Shown here one piece after another: positions 27,801 through 35,474 of a stretch of 47,418 bases of DNA (its first letter is position 1; each line of letters starts with the position of its first letter). Below the pieces are notes generated by a model. That model was given only the letters and a program-made list of their open reading frames with translations, was not told where the DNA came from and made no database searches. The position numbers and the translations under genes are program-made. Source of the stretch: Muribaculaceae bacterium (GTDB lineage Bacteria; Bacteroidota; Bacteroidia; Bacteroidales; Muribaculaceae). Location: the NCBI GenBank assembly GCA_029060725.1, contig JAIDTL010000046.1:1-47418 (forward strand), read 5' to 3'.

Positions 27801-29418
27801 TGGGTGACACAGTCGTGCCGCGTAGCATCTTCAGATAAAGAGCGTTTTCAGTAGATGTGACATCTCCTGAAAATTCTCCTACTTGATATACCTTTCCATT
27901 GTAAGTATACTCAAATGCCACAGCCAATACCTCATCTGTATTGAGAGCTTGCTTCAATGAAATATAGCCAAGAGCCGAATTGAGAGTATATTCACTTGAA
28001 TTCAGAAGTCGGGCACTTTCCACTTTCTCAAAGTCCTTTCCCCCTTCTATTCCGTAGGCATTCAGAGGCTTGAGCACCTCCGTCACCTGATTTATGTTTC
28101 TTGCACCGGGATAGTCTGTCTTAATGACTTGAAGAAGATTATTGCTTGAATTTGATGGCACCGGCACAGCATAGTCCGGAGTCCAATAATCAGTAGCCAA
28201 TCGGGTATTTTCGCCAAGGTCCATAAATGCCACAAAGTTGCGGCTTTCATCAAATTTCTGAGTCTTGTTAGTGACCCAAACTTCTATACGCGTGATGTTG
28301 ATGCCTGATGAGATATATGGCAATTTAGAGCAAAACTCATCATAATGCATATAAAAATATTGGCTTAGGAAAAAATGTCGGTTGGCATCGTAATCAGCTG
28401 CACTGATGGCGAAATCAGTGCTCTGCACTCCCCCTTGCGTCGATATTGTCTTCGACTCGGAGTTTTGTTGTGAAAGCAAACCGGTTAAGGTCAATTTGCC
28501 AAATTGTAGTTTAGCTTTAGCACCGAAAAGTGCTGTTCCGCCTCTAATAAGGCTGCTTCCTGTAGTCATGCTGACATTACCGGCCTCGATATTCTTTATG
28601 ATCTCATCTTCCTTTCCTTCATATTGAAGCTTAAGTTTCTGTGAGTCAAAATTAAAGGTTGCATCGGTATTGTAGTTCATGTTAAACTTCATCTTGTCGC
28701 CTACCGACGCATTGATTGTAGCCTGAATCTTCTGATTGAAATCGAAATAAGTCTTTCTTCTCGACTTCAACGACAATGCAGGATTGTCAGTCTTATTGCT
28801 CTTCACTCCTGCAGAAATCTGGATTGACCCTTGTGTAGTAAGACGCACTCCTCCAGGTCCGAACACCTTTTCGAGCGGACCAAGAGCAAAATTCATATCA
28901 AGAATATTGAATGCTTCTTTACCCTTTTGCTCAAAATTAGCGGAATTCTGACTACGGAAATAATCATACATCTCCTCTCTATTGAGCATATCCTGATACT
29001 CATCAGCGCGCATCATGAAAGGAGTGATAATATCCTTCTCTCCTAATTTTGTGTGAAGCACATACATCTCTGACTCCGGATCATACACCACCTGAGTCGT
29101 GATATTCTGAGGATCTCTTAAATCGGCGGGATATTCTTTTCCCCGGTAATCTTCATTGGTGATATTTACAGTCGGTTTGACCGGATATATCAACTCTACC
29201 GAATCGCCTCCGACAATCCGGGTATCCGGAACCGGCGGCGGTGGTGGCGGCTCAAGAGTCGATTTGGTATATTGGGAAAAAGACGCGACACTAAGTGCCA
29301 ACACTGCAATGAGTGCCGACACAAATCGGATACGTGATATGTTGACTTTGCGCTTTCTCAAATTATTGTCGTTCAAATCAATCCTTGACCCTCCCGGCTC
29401 TTTAGGCGCTATCGACAT
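21889..29418 (-). CDS. sprA: Type IX secretion system outer membrane translocon SprA
   Basis: This is a giant 2509-residue protein matching SprA (Sov), the very large beta-barrel channel of the Bacteroidetes type IX secretion system. The start overlaps the ruvA stop (TAATG), fixing it at 29418. A membrane-type signal (about 30-48: RFVSALIAVLALSVASFSQ) is followed by family segments such as LNFALGPLEKVFGPGGVRL-like sequence (about residue 175), repeated beta-rich N-terminal barrel parts, TIWVNELKVTDFNQEGGWAA (about 1530), and C-terminal strands ending in SINMSLAR. Secreted cargo with a C-terminal sorting domain passes through it; the C10 peptidase at 35475-39128 is a plausible client. Other T9SS genes are not in the window. 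Confidence 0.95.
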   Translation of the reverse strand: MSIAPKEPGGSRIDLNDNNLRKRKVNISRIRFVSALIAVLALSVASFSQYTKSTLEPPPPPPVPDTRIVGGDSVELIYPVKPTVNITNEDYRGKEYPADLRDPQNITTQVVYDPESEMYVLHTKLGEKDIITPFMMRADEYQDMLNREEMYDYFRSQNSANFEQKGKEAFNILDMNFALGPLEKVFGPGGVRLTTQGSIQISAGVKSNKTDNPALSLKSRRKTYFDFNQKIQATINASVGDKMKFNMNYNTDATFNFDSQKLKLQYEGKEDEIIKNIEAGNVSMTTGSSLIRGGTALFGAKAKLQFGKLTLTGLLSQQNSESKTISTQGGVQSTDFAISAADYDANRHFFLSQYFYMHYDEFCSKLPYISSGINITRIEVWVTNKTQKFDESRNFVAFMDLGENTRLATDYWTPDYAVPVPSNSSNNLLQVIKTDYPGARNINQVTEVLKPLNAYGIEGGKDFEKVESARLLNSSEYTLNSALGYISLKQALNTDEVLAVAFEYTYNGKVYQVGEFSGDVTSTENALYLKMLRGTTVSPKLPMWQLMMKNIYSLGAYQIQKKNFKFNVKFLSDSTGIEIPYLPVGSISNKPLLQVMGLDQIDSNGESVSDGIFDFIEGYTIQTSNGKVIFPVAEPFGSNLRRKIDNDALAERYVYQELYDSTLVVAKQFADKNKFTMYGQYTSGRGSQINLGAMNVPRGSVVVTAGGAVLTENSDYTVDYSMGIVTITNQSIIDSGTNVSVSLENQSMFSMQRKTLMGLDAQYRFNKDLTVGGTLLHFGEKSLTEKVGLGEELINNTMFGANISYNKQFMWLTNLINKVPTINAKSPSSFNLTAEYAQLIPAKQKTGTNQGSSYVDDFETSQTGVDLRNPYSWFLASTPQDSGADALFPEASLSNNPDYGKNRALLAWNYIDRIFTQKNSSMLPGYLKNDKEQLSNPYVREVKVYEIYPGRDTNYGDANYIQTLNLSFYPKERGPYNTDADNIDSDGSLLNPEKRWGGIMRKMENSNFETSNVEYIQFWLLDPFLDENAPTNPGGDLYFNFGEISEDILKDGMKSYENGLPVDGNNDFIEETVWGKVSKQNSLTYAFENAPDARLLQDVGLDGIPTEEEFTYPTYGDFIEKLRQRLPQETIAKMQEDPMSVFNDPAGDNYHFFRSDYYDAQHTSILDRYKHYNGVEGNSLSPDQSPNPQYQSSRAVPDVEDINQDNTLNEYERYFQYKVSIRPEDLVVGKNFVTDRQERMVPTPDGQKPAVWYQFKIPLTSPEKVVGGISDFSTIRFARIFMTGFSETTHLRFGSLELVRGEWRDYKFNLNSRNDSPAEGELDMSVVNIEENSRRTPVNYVLPPGVTRIQDSSSASATQLNEQSLQLKLSGIQPGDARGIYKNTQLDLRIYKRLQMWVHAEAEVDDRTNLKDGDLAIFIRVGSDVKNNYYEYEIPLDVTPPGTYNNMSSVDRWLVWPKNNFLDLPFELFTSTKTARNRAMSAGEEGVGYIRLYSMRDPNNQRNTVSVLGNPSLSDVRTMLIGVRNKSNTVKDGTIWVNELKVTDFNQEGGWAAKVNANLAISDIATVNFAMHKETAGFGSVDQGLSARRLDNYDQYNFSIQGNLGKLVPEKVKLSAPIYYSKSSETTTPKYNPLDQDILLKDALSAATTKAEKDSIKGYAVTKKTTEAFSLSNLRFNVTSKNTMPWDPANFTIAFNFNKQREMDPTTEYENTSDYRGSFQYSYSPYFKPYKPFSKLDGKSKFQKFLKDWQLNWLFNNLTFFTSMSRHYYEQQTRSEVDVDMQLPVQVSKNFLWDRQLSLNWNLTQSLTFSFQSNTTARIEETIGAVNKKLFPDKYRDWKDTVINSIKGLGTPWNYNQTFTGSYKAPFNKIPFLDYLTGNLSYTSTYQWDRGTKVQDVDMGNSIRNQTTWNADARLNFETLYNHSKFLKDVNQRFAGKSGGNKRNLKTTGGKNAKKEPRAKRLEKLIQLSEDSTTVFKHNLKTKDIVYTATVKGKKFDLKTKPIDENSVEILNKGKEIVKVVAKEKTKEDKKNIGMEILQHGVRLLMAPRSLSMRWRQNHSLNLPLFMPSVGDVFGQSNSYGPMSPGLDFAFGFFDEGYVDKALNRGWLLTDGQNTSPAIWNKGEEFNFELTLEPIKGLKITLTENLTDNRTNQVQFMYSGMPTSRTGSYTRTHVALKTALKTYKAEDGYYSETFNKFLEYIPVIANRYEQKYAEMRYPEYGFLEGNPLGGTVYNPNVGSVSRTSSDVLIPAFLAAYSGVDVNKVTLKLFPGLSSILPNWKVTYDGFINLGNMKKWFKAFTVQHAYNCTYSAGNYTSYLNWIGVEGDYGFTLDESTQNPIPSSPYNVSSVAITEKFNPLIGVNVTLNNDLKLNLQYTDSRTLNLNPQAGQIVETGSRQITIGAGYKIANFNKIIKIGSRQGGVSNDLSLDLDLNFANNSSLIRRIETAYTQATQGTSSFSLNFMASYVLSRRITLAAFFDHQVNTPLVSSTAFPTSNSNFGVSINMSLAR

Positions 29419-29999
29419 TAAAGCATTGTCAACGCAAGCTTTATTGCCTTTTCTGTCGTGAGATTCGGGTCTTCGGTGAAGAGTTTCTTCAGCGCAATCC
29501 GGCTTGCCTGAGGATTAAATCCAAGCATGGCAAGTGCTGCGGCGGCATCATCAAACGCTTCCCCTACTACGGGCGTACTTGAAATTAACGAAATATCTGT
29601 AGCTTTTATTTTATCTTTCAAGTCTACAATTATCCTCTGAGCTGTCTTTCCTCCAATTCCCTTCACTCCTTTTAATGCTGCAGGCTTGTCGTTGGCGATA
29701 GCATCGATGAGCTGATCCTCTGTCAATGAAGAAAGTATAAGCCTTGCCGTATTCGGACCCACACCGCTTACCCCAATCAATTGCCGGAACAGCTCTCGAC
29801 TCTGTTTGGTCATGAATCCATATAATTCATGTGCATCCTCGCGTATAGACTCGTGCACATACAGCTTAGCCTGTTTAAGCTGTTGCAATTTAGCAAAATC
29901 CATCAAAGTTATATTCAGCCCATAGCCCACGCCGGCACATTCCAACACTGCTAAAGTTGGCTCCAACTCTCCTATTGTCCCATTTATATATTCTATCAT
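29418..29999 (-). CDS. ruvA: Holliday junction branch migration protein RuvA
   Basis: RuvA binds four-way junctions and loads the RuvB motor. The 193-residue sequence has the N-terminal OB domain ([20 protein letters not shown]), the helix-hairpin-helix pair ([19 protein letters not shown] and [20 protein letters not shown]) and the C-terminal RuvB-binding domain ([20 protein letters not shown]). Its stop overlaps the sprA start, so the two are likely co-transcribed, a frequent order in Bacteroidetes. The 166-bp gap to the divergent recR gene holds a 9-bp repeat block and a promoter palindrome. Confidence 0.95.
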   Translation of the reverse strand: MIEYINGTIGELEPTLAVLECAGVGYGLNITLMDFAKLQQLKQAKLYVHESIREDAHELYGFMTKQSRELFRQLIGVSGVGPNTARLILSSLTEDQLIDAIANDKPAALKGVKGIGGKTAQRIIVDLKDKIKATDISLISSTPVVGEAFDDAAAALAMLGFNPQASRIALKKLFTEDPNLTTEKAIKLALTML

Positions 30000-30047
30000 A
30001 CGCTATTTTTATTAATCTTCTCTACCCAACCAATCCCAAAATTCGAC

Positions 30048-30110
30048 TTATTAGCCCTATTAGTCTAATTAGTCCTATTAGTCTTATTAGTCAAATTAGA
30101 CCAATTAGCC
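30048..30110. repeat. Seven copies of a 9-bp repeat (nnATTAGtC) upstream of ruvA
   Basis: Consecutive 9-mers from 30048 are TTATTAGCC, CTATTAGTC, TAATTAGTC, CTATTAGTC, TTATTAGTC, AAATTAGAC and CAATTAGCC. The block sits in the presumed ruvA leader, 49 bp upstream of its start. The same 9-mers recur inside the ABC ATPase gene at 41132-41167. Confidence 0.9.
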
Positions 30111-30129
30111 CTATAGAAAATCGAATTTA

Positions 30130-30165
30130 TTTGCAAAATTACGAAATCATTCGTAATTTTGCAAC
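30130..30165 (+). promoter_or_regulatory. recR promoter embedded in a perfect palindrome
   Basis: TTTG at 30130-30133 and TAATTTTG at 30154-30161 (20-nt spacer) form a full promoter. The recR ATG is at 30166, so transcription should start at or next to the start codon. The -7 box lies in the right arm of a perfect inverted repeat, TTGCAAAATTACGAA (30131-30145) with TTCGTAATTTTGCAA (30150-30164) and a 4-nt centre. The mirrored arm gives a minus-strand TAATTTTG facing ruvA. Confidence 0.75.
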
Positions 30166-30774
30166 ATGATTCAGACATATAATTCGCAACTTCTCGACAA
30201 TGCTGTCGCTGAATTAGGAAAGCTTCCCGGTATCGGCAAAAAAACGGCATTACGCCTCGCCCTTCATCTTCTTCGGCAAGATGAAGCCGAATCTATTTCA
30301 CTCGGAGAGTCAATAATAAATATGAGAAAAAATATCCGATACTGTAAAGTATGCCATAATATTTCAGAAAGTGAAATATGTGATATTTGCTCAGATAGCT
30401 CTCGCGACCCTTCGATAATTTGTGTGGTAGAAAACATTAAGGATCTACTCACGATAGAATCCACCCGCGAACACAAAGGTCTTTATCATGTGCTCGGTGG
30501 AGTCATTTCCCCACTCGAAGGTGTATCACCCTCCGACCTGGAAATACAATCCCTAATTGATCGCGTAGCTTCCGGCAAAATTAAAGAAGTCATCCTTGCT
30601 CTTAGTCCTACAATGGAAGGAGACACCACTAATTTCTACATTTCTCGCAAGTTAGCTCCTTTCGATACAGAGATCAGCATGTTGGCACGGGGTGTAAGCA
30701 TCGGAAACGATCTCGAATTCACCGATGAGCTGACCCTTGGCCGTTCCTTAGTAAACCGTGTACCCTACAAATAA
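30166..30774 (+). CDS. recR: Recombination mediator RecR
   Basis: RecR acts with RecO (and RecF) to load RecA on gapped DNA. The 202-residue protein has the N-terminal helix-hairpin-helix ([20 protein letters not shown]), the zinc finger [16 protein letters not shown] (about 59-74), and the Toprim domain with CVVENIKDL and [15 protein letters not shown]. The C-terminal region has [17 protein letters not shown] and [20 protein letters not shown]. The ATG at 30166 lies about 5 nt after the -7 box, suggesting a leaderless or nearly leaderless mRNA. The GNAT gene follows 16 nt later. Confidence 0.96.
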   Translation: MIQTYNSQLLDNAVAELGKLPGIGKKTALRLALHLLRQDEAESISLGESIINMRKNIRYCKVCHNISESEICDICSDSSRDPSIICVVENIKDLLTIESTREHKGLYHVLGGVISPLEGVSPSDLEIQSLIDRVASGKIKEVILALSPTMEGDTTNFYISRKLAPFDTEISMLARGVSIGNDLEFTDELTLGRSLVNRVPYK

Positions 30775-30790
30775 ATATTAATTGCGCACT

Positions 30791-31294
30791 ATGGATCGTG
30801 AAATAAAATTGCGCGCTGTCGAGCCCGACGATGCCAGAATGATGTATGAAGCCGAGAATGATGAGGCAGCTTGGGTTTATTCCGACTATTTGGCGCCACT
30901 TAGCCACGAGCTTCTTCTTCAATATGCACTTTCCTACGATGCCGATCCCTTCCGAAGCGGTCAACTACGCCTTATAATCGAAACCGGGAACGCCCCGGCA
31001 GGCATACTCGACTTATTCGACATCTCTGCTCGCCACCTCCGGGCAGACACCGGAATATATATCTTTCCCGATTTCCGTGGCAGGGGTATCGGTAGAGTAG
31101 CTCTCGAAGCAGCGAAAGAATATTCAAAAAAGCGTCTTGGTCTCCATCAGCTTACTGCCACAGTAGCCCATTCAAATGCAATAGCTAAGCAAGCATATCA
31201 AAAAGCCGGATTCAAACTGACAGGTACGCGTCCCGATTGGCTTCGCAATCCTGACGGCTTTGAAAGCGTAGATATCTTCTCTTGCATGCTATAG
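30791..31294 (+). CDS. GNAT family N-acetyltransferase (RimJ/RimL-like)
   Basis: The 167-residue protein starts at the ATG at 30791 (MDREIKLRAVEPDDARMMYE); a TTG at 30782 in the same frame is less likely. The acetyl-CoA-binding motif is YIFPDFRGRGIGRVALEAAK (R-G-R-G-I-G), and the C-terminal N-A-I-A-K-Q-A-Y-Q-K-A-G-F segment is the RimJ/RimL-type motif B. It transfers acetyl from acetyl-CoA to an amine; the target (ribosomal protein N terminus, antibiotic, polyamine or metabolite) cannot be predicted. It sits 16 nt after recR and is probably co-transcribed. Confidence 0.87.
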   Translation: MDREIKLRAVEPDDARMMYEAENDEAAWVYSDYLAPLSHELLLQYALSYDADPFRSGQLRLIIETGNAPAGILDLFDISARHLRADTGIYIFPDFRGRGIGRVALEAAKEYSKKRLGLHQLTATVAHSNAIAKQAYQKAGFKLTGTRPDWLRNPDGFESVDIFSCML

Positions 31295-31384
31295 TTTATA
31301 ATTACCGATTTTTTTCAAAAAAAATAAACTTTCATATTCTCTTTCCCATTTTTTTTTATTAATTTTACACTCAGTTTCAAGGCT

Positions 31385-31404
31385 GGTCCTCGAGAGGAGG
31401 ATCC
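31385..31404 (+). other. Hairpin in the nhaD leader
   Basis: GGTCCTC and GAGGATCC pair around a GAGAG loop, with one bulged base, about 40 nt before the nhaD ATG. No T tract follows, so it is not a classical terminator. It may be a cis-regulatory element or part of a stable 5' leader. Confidence 0.4.
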
Positions 31405-31443
31405 CGTTAGTTAGGTATTTGTTTTATTCATAATTCAATTCTT

Positions 31444-32781
31444 ATGATTACAACACTGTTAGTAATCTTTATTCTCGGCTATCTCTTGATAGCCAGCGAG
31501 CATGTCCTTCACATCAATAAGGCAACGTTCGCACTTATCATGTGTGCCCTTCTATGGGCTGTATATGCTGTGGGTAGCCATGACCCATCAATTTCTTCAG
31601 AGATGATTGAAGCTCTTGGCGACACATGCGAAATAGTGGTGTTCCTCATCGGAGCTATGACGATTGTGGAGCTTATCGACAGGTATGGAGGATTCCGGAT
31701 CCTACTTCTCAAAATCCATGCATCCGACAAACGCAAACTGATGTGGATAATGTCGATACTGGCATTCTTCCTCTCGAGCGTGCTCGACAACATGACCACC
31801 ACAATAATAATGGTTATGATATTGCGGCGTATGCTTCGCAACTATAAGGAACGATGGCTTTTCTCATGTGTCATAGTGCTTGCCGCCAATGCAGGTGGCG
31901 CATGGTCTCCAATCGGCGACATCACTACCATCATGCTTTGGATGAAAAACTATGTGACGTCTGTCGACCTCATCGTCAATCTCCTTATCCCCTCACTCGT
32001 ATCGGTTATCATACCGGTTTTCTTTGCCTCGCGTCTTATTCCACAGACATCAGTGGAACCTCTCAACAGCCAGGATCAGCGTGTAGGCTACGTGATGTCG
32101 GAAGAGCATCCTAAACTTTCTATTCTCATTCTTTGCTGCGGCGTAGCAGGACTTCTTTTCGTACCTATATTTAAGGCCACAACACATCTCGCTCCTTATA
32201 TGGGAATAATGTTCTCTCTTGGAGTATTATGGCTTTTGACAGAACTTATCGTGCGCCATTATCAGCTTGACGGTAAAATAGAAGGACGAGTTTCTCAGGT
32301 CATAAGAAGTATCGACATGTCGACCATTCTCTTCTTCTTGGGAATCCTTATGGCTGTTGCAGCACTTAGTCAGGCTGGAATCTTAGGTGAACTGGCTGCT
32401 TGGCTCAACGACCAATTCCATGACGTATACGTGATAAATGGCATTATCGGTATTCTCTCATCAATTGTCGATAACGTACCTCTCGTAGCTGCTTGTATGG
32501 AAATGTATCCTGTCGCCAATGACGCGATTATAGCAACCTCTTCAGATCCTTCGTATACCTCACTTTTTGTTCAAGACGGACTATTCTGGCATCTTCTCAC
32601 TTTCTGTGCAGGAGTAGGCGGCAGTATGCTAATAATTGGTTCAGCCGCAGGTGTGGTAGCTATGGGTATAGAAAAGATTCCGTTTATGTGGTATGCTAAG
32701 CGTATCACATGGTTGGCATTCCTTGGATATATTGCCGGCATAGCTGTGATATGGCTTGAATCTCTCTTCTTAAACTTCTAA
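31444..32781 (+). CDS. nhaD: NhaD-type Na+/H+ antiporter
   Basis: This 445-residue protein has about 11-12 hydrophobic helices. It resembles the NhaD branch of the ion transporter superfamily: ASEHVLHINKATFALIMCAL at the start, the conserved FLLSSVLDNMTTTIIM-like segment (FFLSSVLDNMTTTIIMVMIL), NAGGAWSPIGDITTIMLW, and near the end ILSSIVDNVPLVAACMEMY and GGSMLIIGSAAGVVAMG. The two inverted D-N motifs are the ion-binding sites. NhaD exports Na+ or Li+ for protons in the inner membrane. A strong terminator lies about 16 nt after the stop. Confidence 0.92.
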   Translation: MITTLLVIFILGYLLIASEHVLHINKATFALIMCALLWAVYAVGSHDPSISSEMIEALGDTCEIVVFLIGAMTIVELIDRYGGFRILLLKIHASDKRKLMWIMSILAFFLSSVLDNMTTTIIMVMILRRMLRNYKERWLFSCVIVLAANAGGAWSPIGDITTIMLWMKNYVTSVDLIVNLLIPSLVSVIIPVFFASRLIPQTSVEPLNSQDQRVGYVMSEEHPKLSILILCCGVAGLLFVPIFKATTHLAPYMGIMFSLGVLWLLTELIVRHYQLDGKIEGRVSQVIRSIDMSTILFFLGILMAVAALSQAGILGELAAWLNDQFHDVYVINGIIGILSSIVDNVPLVAACMEMYPVANDAIIATSSDPSYTSLFVQDGLFWHLLTFCAGVGGSMLIIGSAAGVVAMGIEKIPFMWYAKRITWLAFLGYIAGIAVIWLESLFLNF

Positions 32782-32796
32782 ACACTTCATACTTCG

Positions 32797-32829
32797 AAGG
32801 GACGCATGGCTCGTGCGTCCCTTTGTGTG
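32797..32829 (+). terminator. Terminator of nhaD
   Basis: AAGGGACGC pairs with GCGTCCCTT around a short loop (32797-32823), followed by TTTGTG. The T tract is modest. Confidence 0.75.
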
Positions 32830-32931
32830 CATAAATAAAAAAAATCCAACTAAATTAAACCTTTACCCACCTAACTTGTCACAAAGACACATTACCATAT
32901 CTATCTAAACGTTTCTACGGTAACAGACAAT

Positions 32932-35397
32932 ATGAAAATCAAGTTTCTATTGCCGTGCATAATGTGCATGGCATCTTTTTACGCCCTTGCTAACGGTGAC
33001 ATCACCGGAAAAGTCTTCAATAAAGAAACTGGCGAACCAATGGACTTCGTCAATATTCAGCTTTTCAATGCTAAGACCGGCAAACCACTTCCCATTGGCA
33101 CCACCACTGATGAAAGCGGAGCTTTTATTATCAAGGGAGTTGCAGATGGCAAATATATTGTAAAAATCACCAATGTCGGAAGCATTGACCAAGAGAGAGA
33201 AGCCAATGTGTCCGGAAGCAATGTCAATCTTGGAAGTATAAAACTTGCAGATGACGCCAAACTTCTTCAAGAAGTAGTAGTGGAAGGCATTCGCAGCCAG
33301 ATGCGCTTCGAACTCGACAAGAAGGTATTCTCAGTAGATGCCAATATTGCGGCTGCCGGACAGTCAGCTTCCGAACTTCTTGAGTCTATCCCTTCCGTTG
33401 AAGTGGATCAGGACGGGGAAGTCTCTCTTCGTGGCAATTCATCGGTCACAGTGTGGATCAATGGCAAGGAGTCAGGACTAACTGCCGACAATCGCGCTCA
33501 GATTCTCGAACAGATTCCGGCTGAGACAATTGATCGCATTGAGGTTATTACTAATCCCTCTGCAAAATATAGTCCGGAAGGCACTGCCGGCATTATCAAT
33601 ATTATACTGAAGAAAAATCGCAAAGCCGGTTACTATGGCAGTGCTGAAATCAGTGCCAATTCTCGTGGGGGTGGAAATGCAAGTGCAAATATCAACTACA
33701 ATTCCTCTAAAATTGATGCTTTTGCCGGACTTGGATTCAGAATGCGACGTAATACAGGAGGATCGAAGATGGAGCGTGTATTCCTTGACGAAGATGGAAA
33801 TCCAAACGGCATCTTCACCAACTCAGAGGGTAAAAGTCCTAACAGAGGAAGAAACATCTTTGCAAGACTGGGATTTACATATCATCTTACAGATAAAGAC
33901 GATATAGGGCTAAATGGATTCGGTATGTTTGGACACAACAACAGCAGTTCCACTACCCTGTATACATCTAATGTTCCAGGCAATTGGCTAAGCAATGATG
34001 ATTATTCTAAAAACAATGGAGATCACCGTGGCATGCATGCAGAGTTCAATTACACCCACAAATGGAACGACAACCATACGCTTGATGTGATTGCAGGTTA
34101 CAACCACTGGGGCGGCCCTAACAACAGGTCGTATGCTGAAGAAATCGACTATCAGGATTACAGCGAAAATAAATATCAGGAACAGACTATGGATATGTCA
34201 ACATCTTCGTGGGAAACGAAGGTGGATTATACCAACAAACTAACGGAATGGCTAAAACTTGAGGCTGGCTTTAATGGACGCTATAGCCACGAAGATACTC
34301 CTACTGACACGTATACCGGAACTTCTGCTTCAGACATGAAGCAAAACGAAGATCTTTACAATAGGTTTATCTATAATAATAATGTGTCTGCACTGTATGC
34401 CACATTGGGTGGGAATGTAAAAAAATTCAGTTTCTCTGCAGGTCTTCGAGCTGAAGCCTGGCAGATAAAGACTCGTTCACTGGGTTTTGGAGAGACAGAA
34501 GCGGAGGTCGCTCCGTTTAAGAAGAATAATTTCGCGCTGTTCCCAAGCCTATTCTTATCTTACAGCTTGCCTCGTGACAATGAGCTCCAGATCAACTACA
34601 CTCGACGCATCCGTCGCCCATGGGGTGGTCAGCTAAATTCCTTCCATGATATTTCTGATCCGACCAACGTAAGTTATGGTAATCCTGAACTACAACCACA
34701 ATATTCAAACTCCTTTGAACTCAATTATCTCAAAAGCTGGACATGGCACATGCTCTCATTATCGGCATACGTCCGTACCACTTCTGACATGATGAACCGT
34801 ATCAGTTATCTTGATGGGGATGTAATGTATTCCACTTGGGCTAATATAGCGGATGAGGTCAATTCAGGATGTGAGATAGTATCTAAGAATTCTTTTTGGA
34901 ACCGTCTTGATTTGACTACGACTGTCAACCTCTACAACAATCACATCTCAGGATGGAATTATAATTTCTTGGCAGAAAGCGGCAACCAGATTCCTCTGAG
35001 CGGTAAAGAACAAAATAGCTTTGCCTGGAGCGCAAGGATGATGGCTAATGTCAAGCTTCCATGGGCTATATCTCTCCAGGCTACAGGCAACTACAACTCT
35101 AAGATGCTGTCGGCACAAGGATCGCGACAGGGAGGCTGGAGCGTAGACCTTGGTTTGCGCCGAGTGTTTGGAGCATGGTCGTTTTCTCTTAACTGCCGCG
35201 ACATCTTCGACTCGCGCAGATTCAAAAGCACTACGAATGGTCCGGACTACACTCAATATAATGAGCGTTGGAGAGGAGGACGCACGATACGTCTGACAGT
35301 AAAATTCTCCTTCGGCAACATGAACGCCAAACCCAACAAACGAGGAGACGGAGAACCGATGGACGGCTCCGGCTACGATGGCGGAATGGACAGCTAA
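32932..35397 (+). CDS. TonB-linked outer membrane receptor (CarboxypepD_reg plus beta-barrel)
   Basis: The 821-residue protein has a signal peptide (MKIKFLLPCIMCMASFYALA), then a carboxypeptidase regulatory-like domain (DITGKVFNKETGEPMDFVNI), a plug domain (LLESIPSVEVDQDGEVSLRG; VITNPSAKYSPEGTAGIINI) and an outer-membrane barrel of the OMP_b-brl_3 type. The last strand region reads RTIRLTVKFSFGNMN, followed by a flexible Gly/Asp-rich tail. It is probably an importer of an unknown ligand driven by TonB. No SusD partner is adjacent, so it is not a classical polysaccharide-uptake pair. The gene is monocistronic between terminators. Confidence 0.88.
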   Translation: MKIKFLLPCIMCMASFYALANGDITGKVFNKETGEPMDFVNIQLFNAKTGKPLPIGTTTDESGAFIIKGVADGKYIVKITNVGSIDQEREANVSGSNVNLGSIKLADDAKLLQEVVVEGIRSQMRFELDKKVFSVDANIAAAGQSASELLESIPSVEVDQDGEVSLRGNSSVTVWINGKESGLTADNRAQILEQIPAETIDRIEVITNPSAKYSPEGTAGIINIILKKNRKAGYYGSAEISANSRGGGNASANINYNSSKIDAFAGLGFRMRRNTGGSKMERVFLDEDGNPNGIFTNSEGKSPNRGRNIFARLGFTYHLTDKDDIGLNGFGMFGHNNSSSTTLYTSNVPGNWLSNDDYSKNNGDHRGMHAEFNYTHKWNDNHTLDVIAGYNHWGGPNNRSYAEEIDYQDYSENKYQEQTMDMSTSSWETKVDYTNKLTEWLKLEAGFNGRYSHEDTPTDTYTGTSASDMKQNEDLYNRFIYNNNVSALYATLGGNVKKFSFSAGLRAEAWQIKTRSLGFGETEAEVAPFKKNNFALFPSLFLSYSLPRDNELQINYTRRIRRPWGGQLNSFHDISDPTNVSYGNPELQPQYSNSFELNYLKSWTWHMLSLSAYVRTTSDMMNRISYLDGDVMYSTWANIADEVNSGCEIVSKNSFWNRLDLTTTVNLYNNHISGWNYNFLAESGNQIPLSGKEQNSFAWSARMMANVKLPWAISLQATGNYNSKMLSAQGSRQGGWSVDLGLRRVFGAWSFSLNCRDIFDSRRFKSTTNGPDYTQYNERWRGGRTIRLTVKFSFGNMNAKPNKRGDGEPMDGSGYDGGMDS

Positions 35398-35404
35398 AAA
35401 ATAG

Positions 35405-35434
35405 CGGACTCCGAAAGATTCGGAGTCCGTTTTC
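35405..35434. terminator. Bidirectional terminator between receptor and C10 peptidase genes
   Basis: CGGACTCCGAA (35405-35415) pairs with TTCGGAGTCCG (35419-35429) and is followed by TTTTC on the plus strand. On the minus strand the tail CTATTTTTT follows, so it can serve both convergent genes. Confidence 0.85.
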
Positions 35435-35474
35435 AATTTTATATAAATAGTATTGTAAAGAAAGATTCGAGAGA

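Noticed and set aside
30131..30164. Palindrome before recR as a terminator
   Set aside because: It is AT-rich, has no T tract, and its arms contain the promoter -7 boxes.
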